Part shown: positions 34,608-46,122 of the stretch, piece by piece | Layout of the letters: each line of letters opens with the position of its first letter | How positions within the stretch are numbered: the first letter of the stretch is position 1 | The notes under the pieces: model-generated | Seen by the model: the letters and a program-made list of their open reading frames with translations, nothing else | Databases searched by the model: none | Told to the model about the DNA's origin: nothing | Assembly: GCA_027625915.1 (NCBI GenBank) | Contig: JANTQA010000036.1 | Coordinates: forward strand, 9,197,001 to 9,261,000 | Source: Anaeramoeba flamelloides | Lineage: Eukaryota; Metamonada; Anaeramoebidae | DNA: 64,000 nt | Reading direction: 5' to 3' | Made by a program: the position numbers and the translations under genes

Positions 34608-37600
34608 AATATTACAATATTTAATTTAATAGGTGGAACAAATTATCTGAGTTTTATTTATTATTCTATCTTCTCAATTTAAAAGTTCTATTTTTATGCC
34701 AGAATTTTTTTCTGGCTTTAGCTAATTCTTTATGATTTTTTTTTCTTGCTTATTATTATTATTATTATTATTATTTATTTATATAGAAAAAAATTTCAGA
34801 GTCAAAATATTAATACACAGTTACTCAACCAGACTTAATCTGAATCTTTGGAAAAAGTAATAAATTAAGAATATTTTTTTGCTTTTTTTTTTTTGATTTT
34901 GAGTGTTTATCAGAATTTATTAGAGGTTTTGATGATAAAATGTATTATCAAGAATGGGCATAAAATTAGTGATAATATTAAAAAATAGTATTATGTCCTA
35001 CTTTATTTTGAAAAATGATAAAATCGCGATATTCAAATTATGGCGAAAAAATGGAAAATTCTTTTATTGAAATCAACATAATAAAAAATCCCATACTTTT
35101 ACAAATCTTTGATACTTTTACAATACTTTTCCAATTTCAAAATGTTCGAAAGGGTTTGAAAGTGTTGTGTAGTTTATTCAAGTTTTTGAAAGTTTTGAAA
35201 GAAATAAACATTTTACAAAAAGTTAATGAAGAGTCTAAAGTGGTGAAAATAAATTATTTTTCAATTCATTTTCAAAAAAATATAAAATCTCAAACGAATT
35301 TTATGATCAAACAAATAACAATCTATTTTAACTATATACTTGAATATAAAATATATGTTTTTTTTTTTAAAGGGTTATTACCCTTCCGACTTAAATAATA
35401 GAAAAAGAATAAAGAGTACTTTTCCTTCTTATTGGTGATCAATCAAACAAAAATACATCCAAGTTCTATTTATGCTTTCTGTCAGAAACAAAAATATTCA
35501 AAGAAGAATGTAAAGAAAAATAAGAAAAAATAATCAATTGTAAAAACAATCTTAATAATTGGTAATAATGTAGCTAAGTTGTTGTGAAAGCTTTTGAAAA
35601 GCTGACATACTCATTTAAACTTTCATCGAAATAAAGAAAAAGTTTTAACCAAAGAACACATTTTTTTAAAGAACGGCTGAGGAGGGTGATTGTTTTAACC
35701 GCTCCTTTTATTCAAAGCAATTTATAACACTACAAATGATAGACTAAGAAACTAACTATTTCTCTTTAGTTATGACATTTGTTGATCTCAAGGATCGATC
35801 GATCAATCAACCAAAATAAAAATAAAATAAAACAGATATTTCTATGGTCTGATAATTGATTCAATCAAGAATCTTTTTTGTTGTTTTTTTAAAGAATTGC
35901 TTTTTTTTCCATCTGATCTGCTTTTTGATCCATAAAAATTTTTCTTTTTAAAAATATTTCTCAATTTTCCCAGAAAACAATTGACTATTTTACCATAATG
36001 TAATTTTTATCACATATTTTGACATTTATCACTATTTTTAGACAATTATTGTAATTATATAGGATTAAGCTATTTGTTGAGATATGGTGATATTATAGAT
36101 TATCGAGATTTTTTGATATATCACGATTTGTTAAAAATAATGAAAATTTTTGAAACTTTATAGTCATTTGACAAATAAATCATAATGTCCTCTATTTTTA
36201 ATTACCAAAATGAAAATTCAATTAACCAGTAATGAGAAAAATTTGAATTGTCTCAATTTGAGATTTCCAATTCAAAGATTTTCTTGAATATACACACTCA
36301 CTTGAAGTATTTGAAACTTTATTTAGTTTTCAATAAAAAGGTGAATTTTTGTGATGTTATGGGTGTTGAAAACACAAAAACAAATATCTTTTGATCATGT
36401 ACCAATTTAAATATAATCAATTTCCAAAAAAGAGGTCATTTTATTTTAATAAATAAACTGTCATTATTTGTGCCAAGTTGAGAAAAATGAACAATAGATT
36501 TTTCTTGATAGGGTGATGTTTAATGCCCCCAGAAAGACAAACATCTTACTCCCAATCGAAACAATAGGTCAAATTGTGTGGGTTATTATTTGTTGAAATG
36601 TGAAGATTTTCAATGAATAAAAAAAATTAGAAAAAAAAAATAGAAAAAAATCTGAAAAGTTTTTTTATTCCTTTTTTTTGAAATCATTAAAGAGACAAAT
36701 TTTGAAATTCCAAAAAAAATATAAAAATGAATTTTGAAAAAAAAGAAATCACAGAAAGAACAAAAAAAAAATTCATTCATTACTTTAAATAGGTTAAAAC
36801 AAGATTTTTGTAATTTTGGAAATTGAAGATCCAAATTCAAGTAATTTTTTTTGGTAATAATTGTAAAAACACAAAAACCAAAAAAATGGATAACTATTAT
36901 TTTAAACCTCTATTATTAAATTTAAGTTTTTGATGAATTTTCATAACTAATTTAAAGTTTATCCTAGAAGATATTTTTATTTCGAGATAGAAAATCAAAG
37001 TTCTATGTTATATAACTTTTTGTGGTGAGATCATAATTGTTCAAAGTTTAATAGATTTTGTTGAAAATTTCACATACCATTTTGGGGAAAAAAGCCAAAC
37101 AAAAGTAAAAAAGGTTAAAAACAATTTTTAATGTAGCAACTCTAATTGAACCTGAAAATTCAAAGTACGATCAATTATATAAACAAAAAATAAATAATTA
37201 AAGATAAAATCAAGGATTTGGAACAATTTCATTATTTATAATATTATCTTTAGGTATGGGTTTTTGTTTTGATTTATTAATTATTAAAAAATTTTATGAA
37301 AAATTTGACTATTTTTGAGATATCCAAAACCACTTATTTAGATTTTAATACTAAAAGGGAATCAAATTGTTGTTGTTGGTTTGATTGATAATAATATAAT
37401 GTATTATTCTTTAAAATTAATTTATTATTTCTATTATTAATTGATTTTACTTTTCATTTTCAAAAATATTCTCAATTAAAAACCTGTGTTTGGCTTTTTT
37501 TTACTGTTTCACTTTTTTTCCAGAAAGTTAATTGTTTTAATCTCTTTTAGTTTTTAAAAATAATATCGATAATCTTTTAATAATGTTTTTTAAACAAGAA

Positions 37601-38399
37601 TAGTTTTTTTTTTTCTGTTTACAATCAACAAAGAATATAAAAAACAAATGATTAAAAAAATATTGAATTAAAATTTAAAAAATTTATTTTTTTGGTGTGA
37701 TACGTTTCTTAATTAGAAAAACAATAAAAATAAGTTGATAAAAATAAATACAAATATATTATATTCAAACATATTTATTTAAAAATACAATAAAGAATAC
37801 TCAAATAATTTTAATTCTCTACACGTGAGGGAATTTTGATGCTCCTCCTTTTTTTTTATTTTTTTTTTTTGGGATAAGTAATTAAATATTTCCCAAAATT
37901 TTAAAAAAATTGTGATTTGTTTGAAGATCAAAAAAAAATAAAAAGTATTATAATAAATAGCAAATACAAAATTAAATCTAATTAGCAGAATTAATGTTCT
38001 ATATTTCGATCATTATATTATTTTGCTTTATATTTAGTATTGTTAATTCTATTTTCTGAAATTGAATTTCTTCATTCTTCAAAGAAAAATAGTGAATAAT
38101 TTCATATCAGATATTTAACATCATAGATTTTGTTCCAATTTCAGTTAAAAATCTTGTATTGTTGATAAAGTGAAAATGGAGTTAAAAAACACCAACCATG
38201 ATTAATTTTAAATGTTGTTTGTTAATAAGTATACTTTTGTTCCAATCAATAAAAATAAATAACGAAATCAAATGTTTGTTTTAAACATTTGGTTTCATTC
38301 GCATTGTTTTCAAATATTTATTACAATGTAGATTTATTTGTAACAATTCTTTGAGAATCTGATCTCAAAATTAAATCCATTTATTCAAATAACAATTAC
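34608..38399. other. AT-rich intergenic, 3.8 kb, no supported gene
   Basis: Includes a (TTA)n microsatellite at about 34751-34779. A 127-codon ATG frame at 35015-35398 (+) is Ile/Phe/Lys/Asn-biased without domain or neighbours and is probably chance. The region 36480-36600 is slightly richer in G+C but forms nothing recognisable. Confidence 0.45.
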
Positions 38400-39200
38400 T
38401 TAATTTTCTTCAAATGACGATAATGATAACGATAATGATGATGATGAGGGCGAGGGGGGAGGTGATGGTGAAGAGCTGGTGTTGAAATTAATCTTTTTAG
38501 TACTTCCAAAGACATGCAAATATGCAACTGTTATAAGAATACACGAAAATGGAAGGCTGGATATTAACCCAATATAATAAAATAAATAAAAGGAAAAGTT
38601 AAAAATAATGATGAACATAAAGAAAATCAATGTTCCAAAAAAGTGTTTGTGAACCATTCTGATGCATATGTTGATTGCCTTGCAAAAGGGAATTTTTTTA
38701 TCGATTAGTAAAGGAAGAAACCAGAATGATACAAAATTCAAATAAAACCCAAACAAGCAATTCGGGATTGAAAAACTAAAACAGGCTAGCCATAAGAACA
38801 CTCTTTTGAAAAGGGAAACTGTAAATAGTAACCAAAATTTTTGGTGTGGCAAAAAATAAGGAATAATATTTCTCAAATTAATGGAGATGTGCTTCTTTTT
38901 AAAATAGTTTTTAGAAACTAGGATTGAAACCCGGAAAATTGGTATTACTAAATATGTTTCAAATAATGAAATGAAAAATAAGGGTAAGAGAAGCATAATT
39001 TCAAAAGAGCAATTGTCCATTTGATTTAAGAGTTTTGATTTATTTTTTTTATATAATTTTTTATAAATTACAAGTTTGCTATTGGTATTGTTAATCTTAT
39101 TAGCGGTATTGTCGTTATTATTATTTTGAATATTATTGTTCATAATAGTATTCATATTATTAATGATATTATTATTGTTGTTATTGTTATTGTTATTGTT

Positions 39201-39248
<48 letters not shown>

Positions 39249-40055
39249 CTTCATATTATTATTATTATTCGCAGTATAAATAATATCAGGGTTTGCATTG
39301 TTTTTAAATAGCCTTTGATCCTGAATATTCCGCTGTATCCCGTTTGCACTCAATAACAAATGAATTAAATAATTTGACAGTTTGTCTGCTTTTAGATTTG
39401 CTAAAGACGATTTTATGTAAGATTTTACTTGTGGTAAAAACAAAATGGACAACTTCGCTTCAAGATTATGGTCAAATATGATTAGCTTTTGATAAGAAAA
39501 TAATTTAGTATTCAGAACACATTCGTTATTGCTATTTGGGTTTGGAGGTTTGAAATTGTTTTTCAGAACTATCACTTGGTATACTTCTAATATGGAAAAC
39601 CAAAGAACACAGTAGAACAAACAGAGGATAAGACAAAATGCGGTTGCATATTTCCAATATTCAGAATAGATGTCAATTGTGTTTCTGAACCATTCTTTCA
39701 CATTGATCAAATTCTCTTGATCGTAGAGCCATTTTAAATACTCGGGCAAGGTAAGATCTTGATGAAAAGTTACTTTGCTCTCGGTGTTTAAATTGCACAA
39801 GAAGAGTGCTTTTATTCGTAGGAGATTCCTTTTGATGAGCTTTTGTTGGAGCCTTTGTTGCAACCTTTTTTGGCGGTTCTTGATTTTTGTCAGTTGGCTA
39901 ATTCTTTTGTTGTTGATTTCGTGAGCGTTATTATTAACAAAAGTGGAATTGCTAAGATGTGTTTTCTTGGAATTGTTTTTGTTTTTGCTTTTGCTTTTCC
40001 TTTTTTTTGTTAGGTTTTTTTCGCAATCGCTGATCTCGGATTGTTTCAAGATCAT
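38400..40055 (-). CDS. Multi-pass membrane protein with poly-Asn insert, unknown function
   Basis: Single exon, 551 aa from the first ATG (40055), which follows an in-frame stop. The N-terminus is basic (KKRKSKSKNK) with a short coiled coil (RQKRLQQRLQQKLIK, 61-75). One membrane segment lies at ~137-164; a long Asn homopolymer (~263-325) separates it from about five further segments. The last ~100 residues (LPLLIDKKIPFCKAIN, then two helices with YIGLISSLPFSCILITVAYLHVFG-like spacing) resemble bacterial DUF975/YciC-type integral membrane modules, where a basic helix precedes a helix pair. That is a resemblance, not a confident family call. A Ser/Pro-rich tail (~523-551) ends the protein. The Asn run is a TTG/TTA repeat on the plus strand (39140-39250). 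Location is presumably an endomembrane or the plasma membrane. Confidence 0.65.
39140..39250 (-). repeat. AAC/AAT trinucleotide tract encoding poly-Asn
   Basis: About 110 bp of TTG/TTA triplets on the plus strand, in frame in the membrane protein. The purest part, (TTG) repeated about 15 times at ~39200-39248, should be length-polymorphic. Confidence 0.85.
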
Positions 40056-41111
40056 CAAATAAGTCGCAGAAACAAATTAACTTTTTCAAGAGAAAGAGAA
40101 AAATTTGATGCTGAATTGAAAAAAAATAAATTTGAGAAAATTATCTGTAATTTGATGTTAAGTTTCGTTTGTGGTCTAACAATATCAACCTTGGTACTTC
40201 TTTTAGATAGACTTTGTCGAATTTTGTTCCGAGAAAAGGAATTTTAAAATAAATAAATGCTTTGAAATCAGTTTTTATTGCAAGTGATTGGTATGCTGTA
40301 AAAACTAGTAGTAGACAAATTTGAATTTTTGTTTGGAAACAAAGAGAATTTTTCATTCCTAACCTCATTTTGAATTGTAAGACAAAAAAAAAATTATTTT
40401 TAAATAAGGTTTGCATACATCATAAAAAATGTAAAATTTTTACAAAAAATCATTGAGAATCAGTCTCCTTCACACCAACACGACTCACTATAAATTATTA
40501 ATTGTGAAAAGTATTCTTGTGTAAACAAATAATTATCATTTTCAAATTGAAAGTCAAGCCAATAAAGTTTATTTTTTCAAGACATTTTGTAAAAAAAAAC
40601 CATGTCTTTTCATCATTGATTTTTCAACTTAATAGTCCACCTAAGAATTTACTTTGTTCTTTTTGAAAGCGATTATTCACTCCTATGTATTATAACAAAA
40701 TGGGATAGACTACTTAATATCACAAAGAATACAATTAAACTTTATAAATCAAACTCTTTTAACATAATTCGAGAAATGAGCTTGAGCGCTTATGAAAGAA
40801 ATTCATTTTTTACAATTAAATTTCCATTAAAAAAGATCTGATCTTTTTAATTAGTATTTTTGGATCTATTATGAAAAAGAAAAAATTCCAAATATTTTTA
40901 TTGAAATCTCACCATGAGTAACTTCTAAAAGCTGAGTATACAAATAAAATCGGAACTTTACTCTCGTTTTTAAAATACAAAAACAAGAAATCAAATATCA
41001 AATCATTTAATTTCAAAAAAAATGATCATTTTTTGTTCTATAATCTTATCTACCTTATAACTTGGATAAACACCACCAAACCCAAATTAAGAATTTCTGA
41101 AAAGTTACGTT
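40056..41111. other. Intergenic between membrane protein and hairpin array
   Basis: A 91-codon minus-strand frame at 40141-40416 lies just upstream of the membrane-protein ATG and includes a hydrophobic stretch (ICLLLVFTAYQ). It ends before that gene in another phase and I could not join it by a convincing splice. It may be a leader exon or chance. Confidence 0.35.
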
Positions 41112-41670
41112 GAGTGCCGTAGAGTGCCTAGCTTTTCCATAATTCAAAAGAATGGAGAAAAATCAAAGATTTTACTCAATTCTTTTAAATTCTGGAAAAG
41201 CTAACTGCGTTTTTTTTTTTAATTTTAGAAATACAAAAAACCAAATGTCTATTTTTTTTGAGGTTTTCTAAAATTAAAAAAAACCTAACGGTGGTTTTCT
41301 TGAAGTTTTCTGTTTTATTTGTTAAGTGTTCTAGGTTTTTTTGAGGTTTTTTGTTTAAATGGGAAATCTTTAGATTTTCGGTAGGTTTTTTTGAGTTTTC
41401 TATTTTGTTTAGAAAATCTATTAATTTTATAAATATCCCAAAAACTCTATAAAATCTAGAACACTTCACAAATAAACAGAAAACTCAAGAAAACCTAACG
41501 GCACTTTATCAGAATTCAAAAGAATAGAGAAAAAATCATAGATTTTGCACAATTCTTTTAAATTCTAGAAAACCTTAAGAAAAGTGCCTAGGTTTTTTTT
41601 TAATTTAAGAAATAAACCTAAAATTAAATAAATTTTCGGTTTATTTCTCAAATTAAAAAAAACCTAACGG
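41112..41670. repeat. Array of tandem unlike hairpins, array 2
   Basis: Same building blocks as 24471-25205: a hairpin around AGCTTTTCCATAATTCAAAAG / CTTTTAAATTCTGGAAAAGCT with an AAATCAAAGATTTT tip, hairpins built on AGAAAACTCAAGAAAACC, and GC-richer spacers (GAGTGCCGTAGAGTGCC, AACCTAACGGC). The order of hairpins differs from array 1. It lies in intergenic DNA, not in an intron. Confidence 0.65.
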
Positions 41671-42150
41671 CAAACTGTAAGTAATTTTCCCAAATCACCT
41701 CCCCGTAATAATATAAAAAACAATTGATCTTTTTTTTTTATTTTAAAAAATTATTATTTTTTTAAAAATTGATAAAAAGTAATATTTTTTTTCAATTGTT
41801 CAGGATATAAATAACCAACTATATTTCTGTTAATTTGTTATTTGAAAATTAATTGTTTATTTTTTCCATGTTATTATTAATTGGATAATGATTTCTTTTT
41901 TTTGTTTTTTTTGTTATAGTGATTAAAGGTGGTGGTTTTAATTACTTTTATTTGGCTTTGGTTCCATCCTAAGTTTATGTTTTGAATTTGGTTAAAATAT
42001 TCAAATATTTTTTATTATCCACTGGTACTAATCAAGACAACGAAGCTTGTTTATTAATAATATTAACACTATTGTTATTATTTAATTTAGTTTGAAAATA
42101 ATTTTTTTTTAATTTATGAAACGACTTTTTAAGATTATTTTAATAGGATA

Positions 42151-42351
42151 CAGTCAGTTTCACTTTTAAAGCACAAACTTTCAACGAAATTTAAGGCACA
42201 GAAAAAATTCTCAAATTAAGGTACAAAATTCAAATTCTAGTAAAATAATTTGTAGAAAAAAAAAAATTCCAAATTTTGTGCCTTAATTTGAGATTTTTAT
42301 TGTGCCTTAAATTTCGTTGAAAGTTTTTTGCCTTAAAAGTGAAACTGACTG
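42151..42351. mobile_element. 201-bp CAGTCAG palindromic MITE, TA-flanked
   Basis: TA at 42149-42150 and 42352-42353. Termini CAGTCAGTTTCACTTTTAA and TTAAAAGTGAAACTGACTG are perfect inverts. Arms continue via CTTTCAACGAAATTTAAGGC and CTCAAATTAAGG. The element is almost one long hairpin; no coding capacity. Tc1/mariner-like by TA duplication (inference). Confidence 0.85.
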
Positions 42352-42489
42352 TATAAAATAAAATAAATTAAATTTTCAGAACCTGTGATAAATCTAAGCA
42401 TTAAAAAGTCGTTGAGAAACCACATAAATTGAGTCATAAAAAAATAAATTTCTTTTAGATCATATCATAAGATTATTTTTCGAATATTG

Positions 42490-42610
42490 ACTCATTTCAA
42501 TAAATATTTTTTTTCTTCCAATATGAACTTTATTATTCTCAGATTCAACGTTCTAAAAATCTATCTCAACATCAAATTTTGATATTGAAAAAATTCCAAG
42601 GTAGTCTTGT
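42490..42610 (-). repeat. Stray copy of the 50310-51470 repeat
   Basis: Reverse-complement match to the segment at about 50320-50480: TTATTATTCTC, TCAACGTTCTAAAAATCTAT, CAACATCAAATTTTGATATTG. It lies between two CAGTCAG MITEs. Confidence 0.55.
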
Positions 42611-42675
42611 GTTAACAGTTTTACAAACAAATAAAATTAATAAAAATAAATAATTAAAATAAAAAAAAAGACTTA

Positions 42676-42874
42676 CAGTCAGTTTCACTTTTAAGACACA
42701 AACTTTCTACGAAATTTAAGGCACAAAAAAAAATCTCAAATTAAAGCACAAAATTCAAATTCTAGTAAAATAAATTGTAAAAAAAACAATTTCCAAAAAA
42801 TGTGCTTTAATTTGAGATTTTTTTTGTGCCTTAAATTTCGTTGAAAGTTTGTGCCTTAAAAGTGAAACTGACTG
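42676..42874. mobile_element. 199-bp CAGTCAG palindromic MITE, TA-flanked
   Basis: TA at 42674-42675 and 42875-42876. Same termini as the copy at 42151. The interior tip (CTAGTAAAATAAATTGTAAAA) is conserved across copies. Confidence 0.85.
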
Positions 42875-42876
42875 TA

Positions 42877-42985
42877 GTAAATATAAATTGTAAAAAATAA
42901 AATTACAAATTTTGTGCCTTAATTTGAGATTTTTTTGTGCCTTAAATTTCGTTGAAAGTTTGTGTCTTAAAAGTGAAACTGACTG
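42877..42985. mobile_element. Half CAGTCAG MITE (right arm only), abutting the previous copy
   Basis: Starts in the conserved tip sequence (GTAAATATAAATTGTAAAA) and runs through the right arm to AAACTGACTG with TA at 42986-42987. Since it follows the intact copy at once, it looks like a partial tandem duplication made by slippage or repair at the tip of the hairpin. Confidence 0.7.
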
Positions 42986-43198
42986 TAAAAATGACATTTC
43001 AAAAAAAGGTCTTTGGCAAATTTTTCACTTTGTTTTTTTATATCGATCAAAAAATTCAAATCAAAAGAGTAACAGATCTTTTAACAAAAAAATAATTCGT
43101 GGAAATTAATTTTATTCAATAATTTTAATTTAAACAAGTGTAAAAATTGATTTCTGGATTCTTCATGTTTTTTTTATAAAATTGTGATTTTTTCATTA

Positions 43199-43321
43199 CA
43201 GTCAGTTTAACTTTTAAGGCAAAACTTTCAACGAAATTTAATGTACAAAAAAATCTCAAATTAAGGCACAAAATACAGATTCTAGTAAAACAAATTGTAA
43301 AAAAAAATATTATAAATTTTG
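43199..43321. mobile_element. Left-arm CAGTCAG MITE interrupted by another copy
   Basis: Starts CAGTCAGTTTAACTTTTAAGG after TA (43197-43198), passes the tip and stops at the GTAC of ATTTTGTAC, where a complete element begins. Its right arm is not found after that element, so it was lost with or after the insertion. Confidence 0.7.
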
Positions 43322-43323
43322 TA

Positions 43324-43520
43324 CAGTCAGTTTAACTTTTAAGGCACAAACAATCAACTAAATTTAAGGCACAAAAAAATCTCAAATTAAGGTACAAAAT
43401 TTGGAATTTTATTTTTTAGAATTTATTTTACAAGAATTCCAAATTTTGTACCTTAATTTGAGATTTTTTTTGTGCCTTAAATTTCGTTGAAAGTTTGTGT
43501 CTTAAAAGTTAAACTGACTG
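43324..43520. mobile_element. 197-bp CAGTCAG MITE inserted into a related copy
   Basis: Complete element with TA at 43322-43323 and 43521-43522, termini CAGTCAGTTTAACTTTTAA and TTAAAAGTTAAACTGACTG. The left flank is the interior of the partial element 43199-43321. The AAC/GTT variant of the terminus is shared with that partial copy, marking a subfamily. Confidence 0.8.
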
Positions 43521-46122
43521 TAATAATGATACTTTTTGGGTATTCCCTTCAAACTTAATATATGTATAGAGTCTTTAATAACATTCTATTATATTTAAAA
43601 AAGAAAGAAAGTGTCACTGGATAGAAACAACAAGAGAAAATGGAAAATATTTTATTCAAATTCATGCAAACCTAAACATCTCCAATCAATTATTAAAAGA
43701 CACTTTGTTGTCTTTTAAAACATCAAATACACTGACAAGTTTTCTGTACCTTTTAAGCATATTATAAAAATATCACAGTTAATGAAAAAAAGCAATACTT
43801 TAAAAAAAAACATGAAGAATTCAGAAATCAATTTTTCCACTTGTTTATTTCTCTAAAGTTGACAAATACCCTTTTTTATTGGGTTTTTGTCTTGCCCTTT
43901 TGAAAAGAATTACTTAAATAACTTTGGCAAAAAATTAATAAGAAATTATTAGTTCCAAAAAAATTTTGTTACAAAGTTAAATAGGGAAGAGTATTTTACT
44001 CAAAAGAATTTGAAACTTCCTTTTTTTGAATTCTTTTAGAGAAAAACTCATTATAATTTTCTTCAAACGAAAAAAGACTTTTTCGAAATAAAACGAAAAG
44101 TAACTTAGAGAGGTTTGAAAACAATTTGTTATTTTGTGTGAATAATAATCAATTATTGGTTGTCTTTGATTGTCACATCAAAAAAAGGGTATTATTGTGA
44201 AAAACAAAGAAATTTTTCGAAAGATTTTTTTTGAATAAAATATCCCACTTTTTTGATATTGAGAGAAAATTGTGGCTTCCTTAAAACATGGGAGGTTCCA
44301 AAATCAATCATATGAAAATAAGTAATAATTTGTAAAATATAAACTTATTCAGAATTTTTCAACAAAACTTGACAAAACAGAAAATTAAAAATTTAGGATA
44401 TAAAACGTGATTCCTTCTGTATCAAAGACCTTTATTAATTTAATTGGCAAAAATTCCAAAAAATTCCCAAAAAAATACATTGAAAAACCAAAAAAACAGT
44501 AAAAAAATGGTAAAAATCAAATGTAATTACTTTGCAAAAATAGTAAAATTTATTTATTTTTTATTCAAATCTTTAAAATCTATATTCAGACTTGGATATT
44601 TAGAGAAAAATGAATAATTCTCTCTTTTTGAGAAAAAAAACACTAAAAAATATAATTAGAGAAACTCCAAACTCAAAAAGTAAAACAACAACTGGTACCT
44701 CAAATCTCACCTTTTAACATAATTTTTTTTTATTCAGCTAAAAAACAAAAAATCAAAAGAATATTTTTCTTATTATTCATTTTTTACCCTAACTTCAATT
44801 CCCTACCTTTGTAATTTATTTTTTTTTAAAATTCTAAATCAAAGATCTGCAAATATTAACTAAAAAACAAAACATTTAAATTCTTTATTGTGTTTACCAT
44901 TTAACTTAAGATTGGCTTGTATTGATTAAAAAACAAGTGTAACATCCTCCAAAAAAAAAAAAAAAAAAAAAAAAAACAACGACCAAATGAACACAACAAA
45001 ACAACAACAATAAAAACAAAAAACAAAAAAGAAAAAATACAAAACAACAATCAAACAACAATAAAAGAAACCCAAAAAAGAACTAACAACAATAAACAAC
45101 AACAACCATAACAACAAAAAAAACAAAAAACAAAAACAACAACAGTACAACAATAAAAAAAAACAATAAAAGAACAACAACAAAACAGTAACAACACTTC
45201 GCTTTTAAGAAAAGAATTATTGTTACACGTAATTTTTAATTCTTTTTAAAATCCGTAGTATATACTTAATGAGTTTTTACTTTTATTTTAATTATTTTAT
45301 TTTTCTTTTTATTTTTTTCTTTCCAAACAAAACACAAAAAAATTTTTTCTCACTTTCTATTTGTTCTGCTTTAACGACTTGTTTTATTTCTTTGAAAGAA
45401 TTGCTTTAAAAAAAAAAAGAGAGATGTAATCCTCCCATGATTTTTGAACAACAATTACCAAAAAAAAAGGAACCATTTTGTGTAAAAGGTGATTCTGTCT
45501 CTTGTTGATTTCTTCTATTTGTTTCAATAAAAATTTTGTTTTTTTTCTTTAATATTTTTTTTTTTTTTTTCATTTTTCTTTTCAAGATCAAGTTTTTGAA
45601 AAACACATTTTGAAAAACAAAATTTGTTTTCAAATTTTTAAGAGTTTAATTACCATAATTCGATGGGATAATAAGTGACAAGTTGCCACTTTTCACAAAA
45701 ATACACTATTGATTTTCCCAAAAAGAAATCTTCAAAATTTTGCCTTCACAAATTGTAAAACACAAAATTCGATTTTTGAGTAAATAAAAAAATTCTTCTC
45801 TAAAAATTTCTTTACTCATGAGATCTATTGAAAAATCGAAGAGTCTTATATAAAATAAACAATGAGGAAATTAGAGAATGAGGAATGTTTTTTGGATTTA
45901 GAGAAATCTCTTTCTCTAAATTTTAGTAATTTTTTCCTCATTTTGTCCAAGTCTGTCTATATTTTTTTAAATCTTTGTTTCTGAGTTGTTTCAAGTAGAA
46001 GTAACACTCACTTTTTTACAAAGAGGAATTAAAAATATTTTTTATCTTTGAAAATCACAAAAAAAAAAAAAAAAAAAGAGAAAACAAATATACACCTTTA
46101 ATAAATAAAGGGATTTTCAAAA
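43521..46122. other. AT-rich intergenic, upstream of the BTB gene
   Basis: No gene seen. An A/C-rich low-complexity tract with CAA/AAC triplets occupies about 44951-45197. The 90 bp before the BTB ATG are A-rich, as at other gene starts in this window, and probably include the promoter and 5' leader. Confidence 0.5.
44951..45197. repeat. A/C-rich low-complexity tract
   Basis: About 250 bp made of AAC/CAA triplets and A-runs with very few G or T on the plus strand. Strong strand asymmetry; no pairing partner or coding signal. Confidence 0.7.

Noticed and set aside
35015-35398. 127-codon ATG frame
   Set aside because: Composition equals the background (Ile, Lys, Phe, Asn), with no motif, signal peptide or neighbour support. 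Left out as a gene but noted in the intergenic entry.
36480-36600. Slightly GC-richer stretch considered as a snoRNA (TGATG-like box)
   Set aside because: No D box or terminal stem at the right spacing.
41185-41469. 94-codon minus-strand frame
   Set aside because: Produced by the hairpin array; the repeated ENSKKPTENLK-like pieces are hairpin stems.
42755-42997. 80-codon minus-strand frame with an internal repeated peptide
   Set aside because: The peptide repeat (LLRHKLSTKFKAQK) is only the translation of two adjacent CAGTCAG MITE arms.
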